A stretch of DNA of 64,000 nt from G963556115 sp963677015 (GTDB taxonomy: Bacteria; Planctomycetota; SZUA-567). The notes under the pieces are model-generated. The model saw only the letters and a list, made by a program, of their open reading frames with translations. It was not told the origin of the DNA and ran no database searches. Below are positions 25,126-34,823 of the stretch, one piece after another. The stretch's first letter is position 1. Every line of letters starts with the position of its first letter. The position numbers and the translations under genes are program-made. The DNA is taken from positions 248,001-312,000 of the forward strand of contig OY781533.1 in the NCBI GenBank assembly GCA_963677015.1, given 5' to 3'.

Positions 25126-27267
25126 ATGAAGGGTAAAAGGCTTAAATTTAGGGCAAAAATGTTGATTTGCCTTATTTCAGCAGTGGTTATAATTTCAGGA
25201 GGGGTACAGTATTTTATTAATACCAAGGTGTCTGATGAAATTCTTAAAATTTCAATGAGTGAACTTACTGCTAAGATATCTGGAATAAAAAACAATATTG
25301 AGTCGCAGTTGAATATGGATAAGCTCGTTGTGAAGGTTCTTGCCGCCAATCCCGATGTTATTTCTGCTGTCAGTGAAGGTAAAAAAGATGTGGTGGCGGA
25401 CTGTAGTAATATGCTGGTTAACATTGTAAAAGAGAATGAAAAATTTGAAGTGATAATTGCTGTTGATAAGCAGGGTGTTATTATTTCTTCGAATATGCCC
25501 AATACTATTGGCCTGAATATCAGTGATCGTGAGTATTTTAAAGAATCGGTGCAGGGTAAGCTGCTGCTGTCAGAGGTGATCAAGAACAGAGCTAGTGGAA
25601 ATGTTATTTTTGGTGTATCCGGCCCGATAAAGAATGGCGATGATATTATCGGTGTCGTGTATATCGGTAATAAAATGGATTATCTGTATAATGAGCTTAT
25701 TGCTCCGGTTAAAGCGGGTGAAACCGGTTATGCTTTTGTCAGCAACAAGCAGGGGCTGATAATTGCTCATCCTGATAAAAGCCTGATAATGAATCAGGAG
25801 TTTACTGATTCATCAGATGTTGTTAAGTCAATTACAAAAAATGGCCCGGGACAGTTGCGCTACTGGTGGGAACCAATTGATTCTTATAAAATTACCGAAA
25901 TTCTTGAGGTTGGCGGCAGATGGTATCTCTGTCTCACCGTACCGGAAAAAGAGCTGCTGGCATCTGTAAGATACATCAACTGGCTCTCAGTGGTTGGTGC
26001 TGTGATTCTTATCATAGGTATTAGTATTGTGGTTTCTTTTTTGATAGGGGCGGTTTCAAAGGTTCTGCATCGGTTGAACAATCTTATTCTCAATCTTTCG
26101 GAGGGTAGGGTCGGTAGTGTTACGGATCAAAAGTCTGAACTTGCCGGAGCGTTAAAGCGGGGTGATGAATTTTCGGAAATTGCAGTTGCGGTAATGCAGA
26201 TACAGAGTTATTTTCTTGATATGTCGAAGATTGCCGGCAGTCTTGCCCGTAAAGATCTGGCGGTTACAGTAAATGCACGTGGTGCTGATGATGTTCTCGG
26301 TAACTCTATGCAGGAGATGATTGTTAATTTTAATAAAGCTTTACTCCAGGTGAAGCAGTCTGTTACCAGAGTCAACAGCGGTTCTGAGGAGATAAATTCA
26401 GCGAGTCAGGATCTTTCTTCCGGAGCAACTGAGCAGGCAGCAGCTATTGAAGAGATTACTGCTTCGGTAATGAAGATGGACGAGCAGACCAAGGTAAATG
26501 CCGATAATGCTCAGATTGCAAACAATTATACGGTGAATGCCAATAATGCGGCAATTGATGGTCAGAAGAATATGCAGGAATTAAGTGGTGCCATGGAGGT
26601 GATGTCACAGCGTGCATCCGAAGTTCAGAAAATTATCAAGACGATTGATGACATCGCTTTTCAGACCAATCTGCTTGCTTTGAATGCGGCTGTGGAAGCG
26701 GCAAGAGCAGGGCAGCATGGAAAAGGTTTTGCCGTTGTCGCTGAAGAGGTGCGTAATCTGGCTGCCCGCAGTGCTAAAGCTGCCGGCGAGACAGCGGTAT
26801 TGATTGAAAACGTTGTGAAAGAAATTAATAATGGTAATCAGGTAACCGAGGTTACTGCCGAGTCATTGAATAATATCGCTGAAGGTATAAGTAAAACTAC
26901 CGATATTATTGCGGAGATTACTGCCGCTGCAGCAGAACAGTCTGAAGGAATGAAGCAGATATCCAATGGTTTGAAACAGATTGAGCAGGTAACGCAGTCC
27001 AATACTGCCAGTTCAGAACAGACTGCCAGTGCAAGTGAGCAAATGTCGGATCTGTCACGTGAACTCAACGAACTTGTAAGTGAGTTTAACCTTGGGGACA
27101 ATGATAACAGTGGGCGTAAAGTAAAACGTCTGACTACCGGTACCGGTAAAGCCAAGTCCGTCCGCAGTAAGAAAAAGAGGCTGGCTTCTCCGGATTCACA
27201 GAAAGCGGATGTGGTTAAACCAAGTGATGTTATAAAACTTGATGATTCAGAGTTCGGAAAGTTTTAA
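25126..27267 (+). CDS. Methyl-accepting chemotaxis protein with dCache-type sensor
   Basis: 713 residues from the ATG at 25126 (GAGGTG upstream, and it places the first membrane helix correctly). TM1 is LICLISAVVIISGGVQYFI. A periplasmic dCache-like sensor spans about 35-285 (VIIAVDKQGVIISSNMPNTIGLNISDREYF, ETGYAFVSNKQGLIIAHPDKSLI). TM2 is near 286-310, followed by a HAMP-like linker and the signalling domain, with the hairpin tip at about 505-550 (IDDIAFQTNLLALNAAVEAARAG, GKGFAVVAEEVRNLAARSA). There is no C-terminal CheR pentapeptide; the tail ends DDSEFGKF after a basic stretch. Possible partner of the CheD fusion at 6239. Confidence 0.95.
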   Translation: MKGKRLKFRAKMLICLISAVVIISGGVQYFINTKVSDEILKISMSELTAKISGIKNNIESQLNMDKLVVKVLAANPDVISAVSEGKKDVVADCSNMLVNIVKENEKFEVIIAVDKQGVIISSNMPNTIGLNISDREYFKESVQGKLLLSEVIKNRASGNVIFGVSGPIKNGDDIIGVVYIGNKMDYLYNELIAPVKAGETGYAFVSNKQGLIIAHPDKSLIMNQEFTDSSDVVKSITKNGPGQLRYWWEPIDSYKITEILEVGGRWYLCLTVPEKELLASVRYINWLSVVGAVILIIGISIVVSFLIGAVSKVLHRLNNLILNLSEGRVGSVTDQKSELAGALKRGDEFSEIAVAVMQIQSYFLDMSKIAGSLARKDLAVTVNARGADDVLGNSMQEMIVNFNKALLQVKQSVTRVNSGSEEINSASQDLSSGATEQAAAIEEITASVMKMDEQTKVNADNAQIANNYTVNANNAAIDGQKNMQELSGAMEVMSQRASEVQKIIKTIDDIAFQTNLLALNAAVEAARAGQHGKGFAVVAEEVRNLAARSAKAAGETAVLIENVVKEINNGNQVTEVTAESLNNIAEGISKTTDIIAEITAAAAEQSEGMKQISNGLKQIEQVTQSNTASSEQTASASEQMSDLSRELNELVSEFNLGDNDNSGRKVKRLTTGTGKAKSVRSKKKRLASPDSQKADVVKPSDVIKLDDSEFGKF

Positions 27268-27296
27268 TATTGAAATGAAGGTTGTATACAGGTATT

Positions 27297-27331
27297 ATTA
27301 TGATCAGGTGCATACGGTGCCTGATCATAAT
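27297..27331 (+). terminator. Hairpin between chemoreceptor and small acidic protein
   Basis: Perfect 12-bp arms ATTATGATCAGG (27297-27308) and CCTGATCATAAT (27320-27331) are followed by TTATTTACTT. It could be an attenuator controlling the next small gene. Confidence 0.6.
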
Positions 27332-27362
27332 TTATTTACTTGGCAATGGAGACGTTATAATA

Positions 27363-27635
27363 ATGGATATGATGGTTGCTATGGGACTTGTGAAGGTTCT
27401 CAAGGGTAACGAGGATTTATATGCAAAGGTGGACAAGGTCTTTGCTAACGGGGAAGTTGATGAAGATGTCGGACGTGAGCTGGTGGCTGCGGCTGCTGAG
27501 TCCGGTATTCAACTGGATCTTGATACTCTTCTGGATGAGCTTGACGATCTGTTACGTAACGGTCTAAATGGGATTAGCGTCAAGGACATGGGCGGATTAG
27601 CCGGAATTATGCAGATGGCTGATAATTTCATGTAG
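27363..27635 (+). CDS. Small acidic protein of unknown function downstream of the chemoreceptor
   Basis: 90 residues from the ATG at 27363 (GGAG 11 nt upstream); an earlier in-frame start at 27282 would run through the hairpin and encode a poor hydrophobic leader. The protein is predicted all-helical and acidic: MDMMVAMGLVKVLKGNEDLYAKVDKVFANGEVDEDVGREL, then a Leu/Asp-rich helix (LDLDTLLDELDDLL) and a Gly/Met-rich end. I recognise no family. Its position, between a hairpin and the end of the chemoreceptor unit, suggests co-expression with it. Confidence 0.6.
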   Translation: MDMMVAMGLVKVLKGNEDLYAKVDKVFANGEVDEDVGRELVAAAAESGIQLDLDTLLDELDDLLRNGLNGISVKDMGGLAGIMQMADNFM

Positions 27636-27682
27636 TCTGATGGCGCTCGGCAGCTTTAAAATGTTATTCTGAAAACGGATTT

Positions 27683-28597
27683 TTAATAACGGCGCATAAT
27701 AACAGTTTCGCCTATCTCTTTAAAGCCTATACGACGGTACAGTTTCAGAGCCGGAGTATTGTCCTGATAGACATGTAACTCAATTTCTTCGACACCTTCT
27801 TCAGTAAGGGTATTACAGAGAAGCTTGAGGTTTGCTGTGGCATAGCCCATGCCTTGAAATTCCGGTGGGGTATAGACCCCGAAAAGTGAGTAGCATTCTC
27901 TGCCCTGATAATCGCTTATCCCGTCCATGCGGGAATAAATACAGCGACTTAGAATTCTGCCGTTTTTATCCAGTAGTTCATGGTCGAAAAGCTCCCATTC
28001 TCTAAAGGCGTGATCAAGCCAGGTGGAGCAGCCTTTTCTACTTCCGGTGTAGATATATTGTGGGAGAATATTGAAGGGTTTATCCATTGTAAGATCTTTT
28101 TTCATAGTGTATGATCTGCGGCCCGGGTAAAAATAGTAATTGCTCAGCAGCCATTTAGCGCCATGATTATTCTCATTTATTCCGGCTCTTTCGGAACCGT
28201 CAATTATTGTCGCATAGAATGATGAATAAGGCCAGGCTCCGGCGGCATCGATAAATTTTATATTTTGCAATTCAAGATTCTGAATGGCTCTACTGAGCAG
28301 TTTGTCCCCAACTCCCTGCAGACGATATTCGGGAAGAACGCATAGAGCGCAGATAACGCCGGCTCTATCATATCCCGGCTCATTCACCAGATCATAATGT
28401 ATGAATCCCTGAGGTGTATCTCCATACATGGCAAGTAGAACCCGCTCTGGAGCAAACCGCTGCGATGAATTATAATGATTTTTAAGCTGTTCTGGGGTTA
28501 TAGGAAAAAAGCCATACTCTTCAGTCATGGATTTATTCCAGATATCGGTAATTGCCTGTATTAGTGAATCATTATATGGTTTAAAGGTAATTGACAT
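27683..28597 (-). CDS. Tandem GNAT N-acetyltransferase
   Basis: 304 residues with two GNAT modules. The first (about 1-150) has VICALCVLPEYRLQGVGDKLLSRAI, an acetyl-CoA motif A. The second (about 215-304) has LFGVYTPPEFQGMGYATANLKLLCNTL and ends LHVYQDNTPALKLYRRIGFKEIGETVIM. The substrate is unknown. A two-GNAT layout recalls mycothiol synthase, but nothing else supports that role. It is a single gene, with the stop 47 nt from the convergent small acidic gene. Confidence 0.85.
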   Translation of the reverse strand: MSITFKPYNDSLIQAITDIWNKSMTEEYGFFPITPEQLKNHYNSSQRFAPERVLLAMYGDTPQGFIHYDLVNEPGYDRAGVICALCVLPEYRLQGVGDKLLSRAIQNLELQNIKFIDAAGAWPYSSFYATIIDGSERAGINENNHGAKWLLSNYYFYPGRRSYTMKKDLTMDKPFNILPQYIYTGSRKGCSTWLDHAFREWELFDHELLDKNGRILSRCIYSRMDGISDYQGRECYSLFGVYTPPEFQGMGYATANLKLLCNTLTEEGVEEIELHVYQDNTPALKLYRRIGFKEIGETVIMRRY

Positions 28598-28989
28598 TTA
28601 ATGCGGCCTTTTTTCATGGTTGAGGAGTTACTTTAAAAAAAAATATTCTTATAACTCAGATCTACTGCAGGAGATACCGTTGAATCAGTTATTTAAATAC
28701 TGAAAAAATGGTTATTACTGTATAGCCAGAAATAATAGTTGGATATAGCCGATGACTGAGTTATTCAAGGTTTTCGGTATTATCAGGCATTACACTATTA
28801 CTTATTATTTATAACGGTAAAAAACGGGATAAAGATAAGCTATTTTCAGTAGTAGCAGATAAGTTATTATAAATTGTTATCATAAATATGTAGCCGCTTA
28901 ACCTTGAAATGTTGATTAATTACTATATTATATAAGTATTAAAGGGTTATAGCAATTTTTTTATAGTAATAAGAATTATGGGAATAAAT

Positions 28990-30027
28990 ATGACAAAATC
29001 ATTGATTCTTGCACTGGAATCATCCTGTGATGAAACAGCAGGAGCATTGCTAAAAGACGGTAAAGAGGTCATCGGGCAGTTTGTGGCCAGTCAGATAGAT
29101 TTACATAGACAGTTTGGTGGAGTAGTCCCCGAGGTAGCTTGCAGGGCTCATATGGAGTGTATTCTTCCCGGAGTTCAGAAGCTGCTCGCTGATGCGCAGG
29201 TAAAGCCTGAAGATATATCGGCGATTGCGGTTACAAACAGACCAGGTATGGTTGGGGCGCTGCTTATCGGGGTAACTGCGGCAAAAAGTCTGGCCTATGC
29301 GTGGAAGAAACCCTTGATAGGAGTTAATCATATTCAGGGGCATATTGCCGCAGCGAAATTTGCTGAACCTGATCTTACCTATCCTTTTGTGGCGCTGGTG
29401 GTATCCGGCGGGCATACAAATGTCTACTATATTCCTGAGTGCGGTGTCTATCAGCAGATAAGCTCTACCCTTGATGATGCTGCGGGTGAAGCTTTTGATA
29501 AAGCGGCAAAACTTCTGGATCTTGGTTTTCCCGGAGGTCCGGTTATCGATAAGGCGGCGCGAGGAGGTAATAAGGATGCTTATCCCTGGCGCGATGCCTG
29601 TCTGCCACGGAATAATCCGTATGATTTTTCTTTTTCCGGTCTTAAAACTGCTGTCTTGTATGCAGCCAGAGGGCAGAGAGCAGGCAGGAAGGGACCGCTG
29701 CTTTTAACTCAAGAGCAGGTGAAGGATGCTGCCGCGAGTTTTCAGAATGCTGTAGTGCGGGCACTGGTTAAAAGAACTTTAAAGGTTGCACAGGAGAAAG
29801 GGGTGAAGTGGGTCGCTGTTGGCGGCGGAGTATCAGCAAATTCTTCACTGCGCTCTGAGATGACCGCCGCGGCTGAGAAGATAGGGTGTCGTGTCGCTGT
29901 ACCGCCGATGAATCTCTGTACCGATAATGCGGTTATGATTGCTGTGCGTGCGGAAGAGTTATACCGGGCAGGTGAGTTTGCTGATATGGAACTTGATGCT
30001 GTAGCACGGGTAAAAGTTGAGGGATAA
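28990..30027 (+). CDS. tsaD: tRNA N6-adenosine threonylcarbamoyltransferase
   Basis: 345 residues from the ATG at 28990; an ATG at 28978 is in frame, but the family normally starts just before LILALESSCDETA. The enzyme transfers threonylcarbamoyl from TC-AMP (made by TsaC, 10687-11286) to A37. Motifs: SSCDETAGALL, FGGVVPEVACRAHMECI (metal His), NHIQGHIAAA (second metal His), VVSGGHTNVYYI, DDAAGEAFDKAAKLL, FSFSGLKTAVL, VGGGVSANSSLR and PMNLCTDNAVMIA. It is followed 2 nt later by pcm. Confidence 0.97.
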   Translation: MTKSLILALESSCDETAGALLKDGKEVIGQFVASQIDLHRQFGGVVPEVACRAHMECILPGVQKLLADAQVKPEDISAIAVTNRPGMVGALLIGVTAAKSLAYAWKKPLIGVNHIQGHIAAAKFAEPDLTYPFVALVVSGGHTNVYYIPECGVYQQISSTLDDAAGEAFDKAAKLLDLGFPGGPVIDKAARGGNKDAYPWRDACLPRNNPYDFSFSGLKTAVLYAARGQRAGRKGPLLLTQEQVKDAAASFQNAVVRALVKRTLKVAQEKGVKWVAVGGGVSANSSLRSEMTAAAEKIGCRVAVPPMNLCTDNAVMIAVRAEELYRAGEFADMELDAVARVKVEG

Positions 30028-30029
30028 AA

Positions 30030-30695
30030 ATGGATGTGGATGATGCTCCTTTTGATTTTGGTTCAATGCGTGAGGATATGTTGCGGCAGGATATTATTTC
30101 CCGCGGCATTACAGCAGAAAATGTGCTTGAAGCCATCGGTAGTGTGCCACGTGAACTTTTTGTCAAACCTGTAGACTGGGATGATGCCTATGCTGATATG
30201 CCACTGCAGATTGATTGTGAGCAGACGATTTCACAGCCATATATTGTGGCGCTGATGAGCCAGCTGCTTGAGGTCTCTGCCGGGATGAGTGTGCTTGAAA
30301 TTGGTACTGGCAGCGGCTATCAGGCTGCGGTTCTCAGTGCTTTGGGAGCAAAGGTGTACTCGGTTGAACGGCACGAATTACTTTCACGGGCCGCCAGAGA
30401 CGCTTTGAAACGGGCAGGGTTGTTGAAAAATGTTACGATGAAAATAGCTGACGGCAGTATTGGCTGGCAGGAGAAAGCTCCATTTGACAGGATTATTCTA
30501 ACTTGCTGCGCCCCTGAAATTCCAGAGGTTCTTTTACAGCAGCTTTCGGTTGATAATGGGGTGCTGGTGTCTCCTGTTGAGAAGGATGGAATGCAGGTGC
30601 TGCAGAAAGTTATAAAACGAATGGATGGAATTTCGATTATTGATGAGGCACCGGTTGTTTTTGTTCCTTTAAAAGGCGAATTTGGCTATAATTAA
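30030..30695 (+). CDS. pcm: Protein-L-isoaspartate O-methyltransferase
   Basis: 221 residues. It repairs isoaspartyl residues with SAM. The key motifs are DMPLQIDCEQTISQPYIVALMSQLL (substrate loop), VLEIGTGSGYQAAVLSALG (SAM site), VYSVERHELL and FDRIILTCCAPEIPEVLLQQL. Its Shine-Dalgarno GAGGG overlaps the end of tsaD. Its stop codon directly abuts the stop of the convergent histidine kinase. Confidence 0.95.
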   Translation: MDVDDAPFDFGSMREDMLRQDIISRGITAENVLEAIGSVPRELFVKPVDWDDAYADMPLQIDCEQTISQPYIVALMSQLLEVSAGMSVLEIGTGSGYQAAVLSALGAKVYSVERHELLSRAARDALKRAGLLKNVTMKIADGSIGWQEKAPFDRIILTCCAPEIPEVLLQQLSVDNGVLVSPVEKDGMQVLQKVIKRMDGISIIDEAPVVFVPLKGEFGYN

Positions 30696-33600
30696 TTATT
30701 GTTGCAGCAGTCCTGATTCTTCTATAAGTTTTATGGTTTCATTTATTTCGGTGCAGAACATCTCAATTTCTTTCTCAAGGTTGGTTTTTCCGGCTTTAAA
30801 CTTCAGATCAAGATCTACCGCTATCTCTTTCAATCTTGGAGCACCTATATTTCCTGAAATACTTTTAAAGGTATGCGCGATGCGGTGTGCATCCTCGATT
30901 CTTCCGTTCTGAAAGCATTGTTTTATCTCTTCGGCACTGGATGCATAATCATTAATAAACATTGTAAGCACGTCATAGTATAATTCTTTATCATTGTCGA
31001 GGAGTTCGATTGCAGCTTCAGAATCTATAATGCGTTCACTCTCGATATTAATAGTGTTATCCATCAACTCTAGTTTTGGTTCATCTGCAACCCCCCATTC
31101 TTTTGCGTTACCGTCAGTTTCTTCACTGTTGCTGAACACTACGCCTTTACTGTTTAGATGGGAGTTTAAAACGTTATAGAGAATTTTTGGTTCAATCGGT
31201 TTGGTTACATAGTCATTCATGCCTGCTTTGAGACTTTTTTCTTTATCACCGGAGATTGCATGAGCGGTCATGGCTATAACAGGTGTTGTGAGGTCAAACC
31301 GCCGTATAGCTTTAGTTGCACTTATGCCATCCATTATAGGCATCTGTACGTCCATAAGTATAGCATCATATTTATCACTGCGGCACATTCCGACACCTTC
31401 CAGTCCGTTGTAGGCTACTGCCGTTGTCGCATGGGTCTTTTTGAGTAAGGCCAGCGCAATTTCCTGATTTAAATTGTTATCTTCAACGATAAGAATTTTT
31501 TTGCCGGAAAAATCCGGGGTAGAATTGTGTTTGTGAACGGAGTGTGAGAGGCTGTTATTTTCAGCATGGACACATTTTATTATAGCGTTCAGAAGATCAT
31601 GTGGAAGGATAGGCTTATGGATTATGCCGTGAATTCCTGATTCCTTCATTTCCTCTACTGTCAACTCAGACGAATGAGACAATGTCATTATAATTTTAGG
31701 TTCGGGGGAGAATTTTCGTCCCAGTATCGCTTTGGCTGTTTCCAGTCCATTTACCCCGGGCATGTCCCAGTTCAGTAGAATAATATCAAAATTATTTCCT
31801 ACTTCATAATTTTTATCGAGTGCTACCAGAGCATTGCTGCCGTTGGTGGCGCTTTGGGTTATCATGTCAAATGTTGCAATCTGTTTTGATATTATTTCAA
31901 TAAATTTGGCATTGTCATCAATGACAAAGATTTTAAGATGTTTTATATCGTCCGGAATAAAATAGGAACTATTCTCCTCTTCTTCGGCTATATTAAAATC
32001 AAGTTCAAACGAGAAGGAACTGCCGAAACCGATAGTACTTTCAACTTTTATGTCACCACCCATAAGGTTGAGTAACTGTTTGGAAATTGCCAGTCCCAGC
32101 CCGGTACCGCCATGTTTTCTGGTGATAGACGCATCCGCCTGATTAAATGATTTAAAGATGTTCGCCTGCTGTTCCGAGGTCATGCCAATCCCGCTGTCAC
32201 TGACGGTGAATTTTAATCTGACTGTTTCTAAGGTATGTGAGAGTGTCTCTATTTTAAGGATCACTTCACCTTTGTTGGTGAATTTTATTGCATTGCTTAG
32301 AAGATTGGTAATAACCTGATTTACTCTGAGGGGGTCACCGAAAATAGTTTTGGGAATTGTTGTGTCAATATCAAGTATCAGCTCAAAGCGGGTGTTCTCC
32401 ATTGCCAGACTTACATTGCTGATTACATTTTCAGCTATCTCTTTAACGTCGAATGGAATATCCTCTATGGATAGTTTTCCTGCTTCAACTTTTGAAAAAT
32501 CAAGAATGTCATTTATTAGCCCGAGCAGTGATTTTGAGGCCTTTGAGGCTTTGCTGACATAATTAAACTGATCCGTGTCAAGTTGGGTGTCCAGTGCCAG
32601 ATCAATCATGCCTATAATTATATTCAGCGGGGTACGTATTTCATGTGACATGTTGGCAAGAAAATCACTTTTTGATTTATTTGCCGCCTCTGCCTGATCC
32701 ATAGCTTCAACCAGTTTTAGTTCAAACTCTTTGGTTTTGGTTATATCCTGAATGATTCCGAGAATACGTGTCAGAGTATTTGAGGAGTCCATAATATAAC
32801 TGAGTTTTCGGCGGACGAACTTTATCCTTCCATCCGGCATCAAAAGGCGGAATTCATCATTATAACTTAGAGAATCAGGAATCGATTTTCCGGAAAATAT
32901 ATCCTGAGATATTGCTCTGTCTTCAGGATGAATAGCCTTGAGTGTCGCTGCAAGTGTATTATTGGTGTCGGGGTCAATTTCAAAGATCCGGTAATACTCA
33001 TCAGAGCCCTGTATGGTGTTCTTGCTGGAGTCCCATGAGAAGTGCGATACATGGGCGAGGCGTTGCGATTCAGCGAGATCTTCCTGAATGCGTATTCGCT
33101 CCCTGATATCGAAGGCTGAAGCGGTAATGTGAGCGATGGAACTGATATACTCACCTTCTTCCGGATACCACTCACGCGGCTGGTCCTGCATTTCACAGGC
33201 AATCATCCCTTTGAATTCACGATTGACTATAAGTGGAGCCCAGATATAAGCTCGGATTTTATACGGACTGAATATAGAAGAGGAATATTCACTGGTATTG
33301 TCGTCGATACTGGTATCGTTTGAAAGCATATAGTTGGCGTCATTCTTTTCATTAGCTAAAAGGCTTAATGAGGATGAGAATTTGATCTTTCTGCTGGTAG
33401 AAGAGCGATCTCTGTTTTTCAGAGGCTCGTATCCGGTGAGATAATCTGTAGCGTTGTCATAAAGCCAGAAACAGACATTGTCTATCTTTAAAGTGTTTTT
33501 AATGCTGCTTGCTATTTCCAGAAATCCTTCATTGAGATTTCCCGAGTAGATCTCTTTATTCAGGGTTAACCGGTGAATACTCAGGTTTTGTCTGGAAATA

Positions 33601-34547
33601 CGGATATCTTTATTATTGCGGTCGGTAATATCGCGGTAGAGGCCTATAAGTTTTTTTCTGTTGGTGTGTTCGTCGATAATACAATATGTATCGACCTCCA
33701 TCCAGCGGAGTTCATTATCAGAGCGCAGAAATTGTATTTTGACGTGTTTTACGGCATTGTCTTCTACCATTTCAGACATTATCTGCTGGACGTCTTCAAC
33801 GTTCTCGGGTGGAATAAAGGTTTTGCAAAAATCTGCGAAGCTTAGGGGATCCAGTCCTCCTTCTGAATTTTCGGGCATTCCAATAATATTCAGAGAATTT
33901 TCATCAAAGTAAAACATGTTGTCGTTAACATCATACTCGAATATACCGAAGTTCATTGTTTCTAGAGCAAGAGTCAGCTTGTTGGATTTGATTTTTAGCT
34001 GTTTCTGTTGTTTGGTGACTGAAGAAGCAAGAGTATAACTTTTTATTCCCTCGTTGCTTATTTGAAAGGCAAATTTGAGAAGCAGCTGTACCAGATTGTC
34101 TACTTTACCTTTTGGAATTACCGGCAGATGGTTGAGGCAGGAGGTAAGAATACTCTTATCGATATTTCGGTCTTCAGCTATCTCATCTATTTCGTTTTCA
34201 GTAATAGGGCTTGAGAGAAAGCCGCGGGCACCGAGAAAGCCGATAATTTCATCGTTGATTATTATCGGGGCGGTAATAGTGCTTGAACCACACCAGCAGG
34301 TGCTTTGCAGCAGACTGCGGGTTGCCTTGACCTTTTTTATATTGTCTTTTTCAAAGTTTATACAGTCTTCGGCGTAGTCTTTCCGGGTGCGGTGGTGCAG
34401 TATGCAGTTATATTCGTGGGAATCAGGTATAATTCTATTACCCTGATTATCATAGATATAGGTGGATATGCCGAACATTTTAGAGAATTCAGTAATGGTC
34501 TGGCAGCACTTTGGGATGTCTATTATCTCTGCAATGTTAATTGTCAT
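30696..34547 (-). CDS. Hybrid sensor histidine kinase: PocR-PAS-GAF-PAS-HisKA-HATPase-REC-REC-HPt
   Basis: 1283 residues, no membrane segments. N terminus about 1-170: PocR-type ligand domain with a Cys cluster (CILHHRTRKDYAEDC, STCWCG), followed by PAS, GAF and PAS modules (to about 615). HisKA has FLANMSHEIRTPLNIIIG (His near residue 635). The HATPase boxes are LLSNAIKFTNKGEV, DSGIGMT and HGGTGLGLAIS. REC1 has NWDMPG where DWxMPG is expected (Asn near 924), so it cannot be phosphorylated normally. REC2 is intact (MDVQMPIMDG). The HPt end has AHRIAHTFKSISGNIGA (His near 1224). It probably phosphorylates an unlinked response regulator. The ligand is unknown; PocR domains are linked to small-molecule sensing. 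Confidence 0.93.
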   Translation of the reverse strand: MTINIAEIIDIPKCCQTITEFSKMFGISTYIYDNQGNRIIPDSHEYNCILHHRTRKDYAEDCINFEKDNIKKVKATRSLLQSTCWCGSSTITAPIIINDEIIGFLGARGFLSSPITENEIDEIAEDRNIDKSILTSCLNHLPVIPKGKVDNLVQLLLKFAFQISNEGIKSYTLASSVTKQQKQLKIKSNKLTLALETMNFGIFEYDVNDNMFYFDENSLNIIGMPENSEGGLDPLSFADFCKTFIPPENVEDVQQIMSEMVEDNAVKHVKIQFLRSDNELRWMEVDTYCIIDEHTNRKKLIGLYRDITDRNNKDIRISRQNLSIHRLTLNKEIYSGNLNEGFLEIASSIKNTLKIDNVCFWLYDNATDYLTGYEPLKNRDRSSTSRKIKFSSSLSLLANEKNDANYMLSNDTSIDDNTSEYSSSIFSPYKIRAYIWAPLIVNREFKGMIACEMQDQPREWYPEEGEYISSIAHITASAFDIRERIRIQEDLAESQRLAHVSHFSWDSSKNTIQGSDEYYRIFEIDPDTNNTLAATLKAIHPEDRAISQDIFSGKSIPDSLSYNDEFRLLMPDGRIKFVRRKLSYIMDSSNTLTRILGIIQDITKTKEFELKLVEAMDQAEAANKSKSDFLANMSHEIRTPLNIIIGMIDLALDTQLDTDQFNYVSKASKASKSLLGLINDILDFSKVEAGKLSIEDIPFDVKEIAENVISNVSLAMENTRFELILDIDTTIPKTIFGDPLRVNQVITNLLSNAIKFTNKGEVILKIETLSHTLETVRLKFTVSDSGIGMTSEQQANIFKSFNQADASITRKHGGTGLGLAISKQLLNLMGGDIKVESTIGFGSSFSFELDFNIAEEEENSSYFIPDDIKHLKIFVIDDNAKFIEIISKQIATFDMITQSATNGSNALVALDKNYEVGNNFDIILLNWDMPGVNGLETAKAILGRKFSPEPKIIMTLSHSSELTVEEMKESGIHGIIHKPILPHDLLNAIIKCVHAENNSLSHSVHKHNSTPDFSGKKILIVEDNNLNQEIALALLKKTHATTAVAYNGLEGVGMCRSDKYDAILMDVQMPIMDGISATKAIRRFDLTTPVIAMTAHAISGDKEKSLKAGMNDYVTKPIEPKILYNVLNSHLNSKGVVFSNSEETDGNAKEWGVADEPKLELMDNTINIESERIIDSEAAIELLDNDKELYYDVLTMFINDYASSAEEIKQCFQNGRIEDAHRIAHTFKSISGNIGAPRLKEIAVDLDLKFKAGKTNLEKEIEMFCTEINETIKLIEESGLLQQ

Positions 34548-34823
34548 ATTATACCTGTATTAATTATATAACCTTTATTCTTAATAAGAGGTTATAAAAG
34601 TTATCTAATAAATGGGCATTAGAATTAATATTATCACGGGGAAAAATTCTGTCAAGTATATTCAGTTTATATGGGGTAATAAAATTTAATTCCGGTAATA
34701 ATAGTTGTGAAAGCTGAATAGAAACTCTTAAATCCGGTGAAAATTCGAGTATGATTATAGTATCCGTTATGGCATTTGAGAGAAATGCCGTTTAAGGTTT
34801 GAGAGAGAGAAAGTAGGTGAGAG

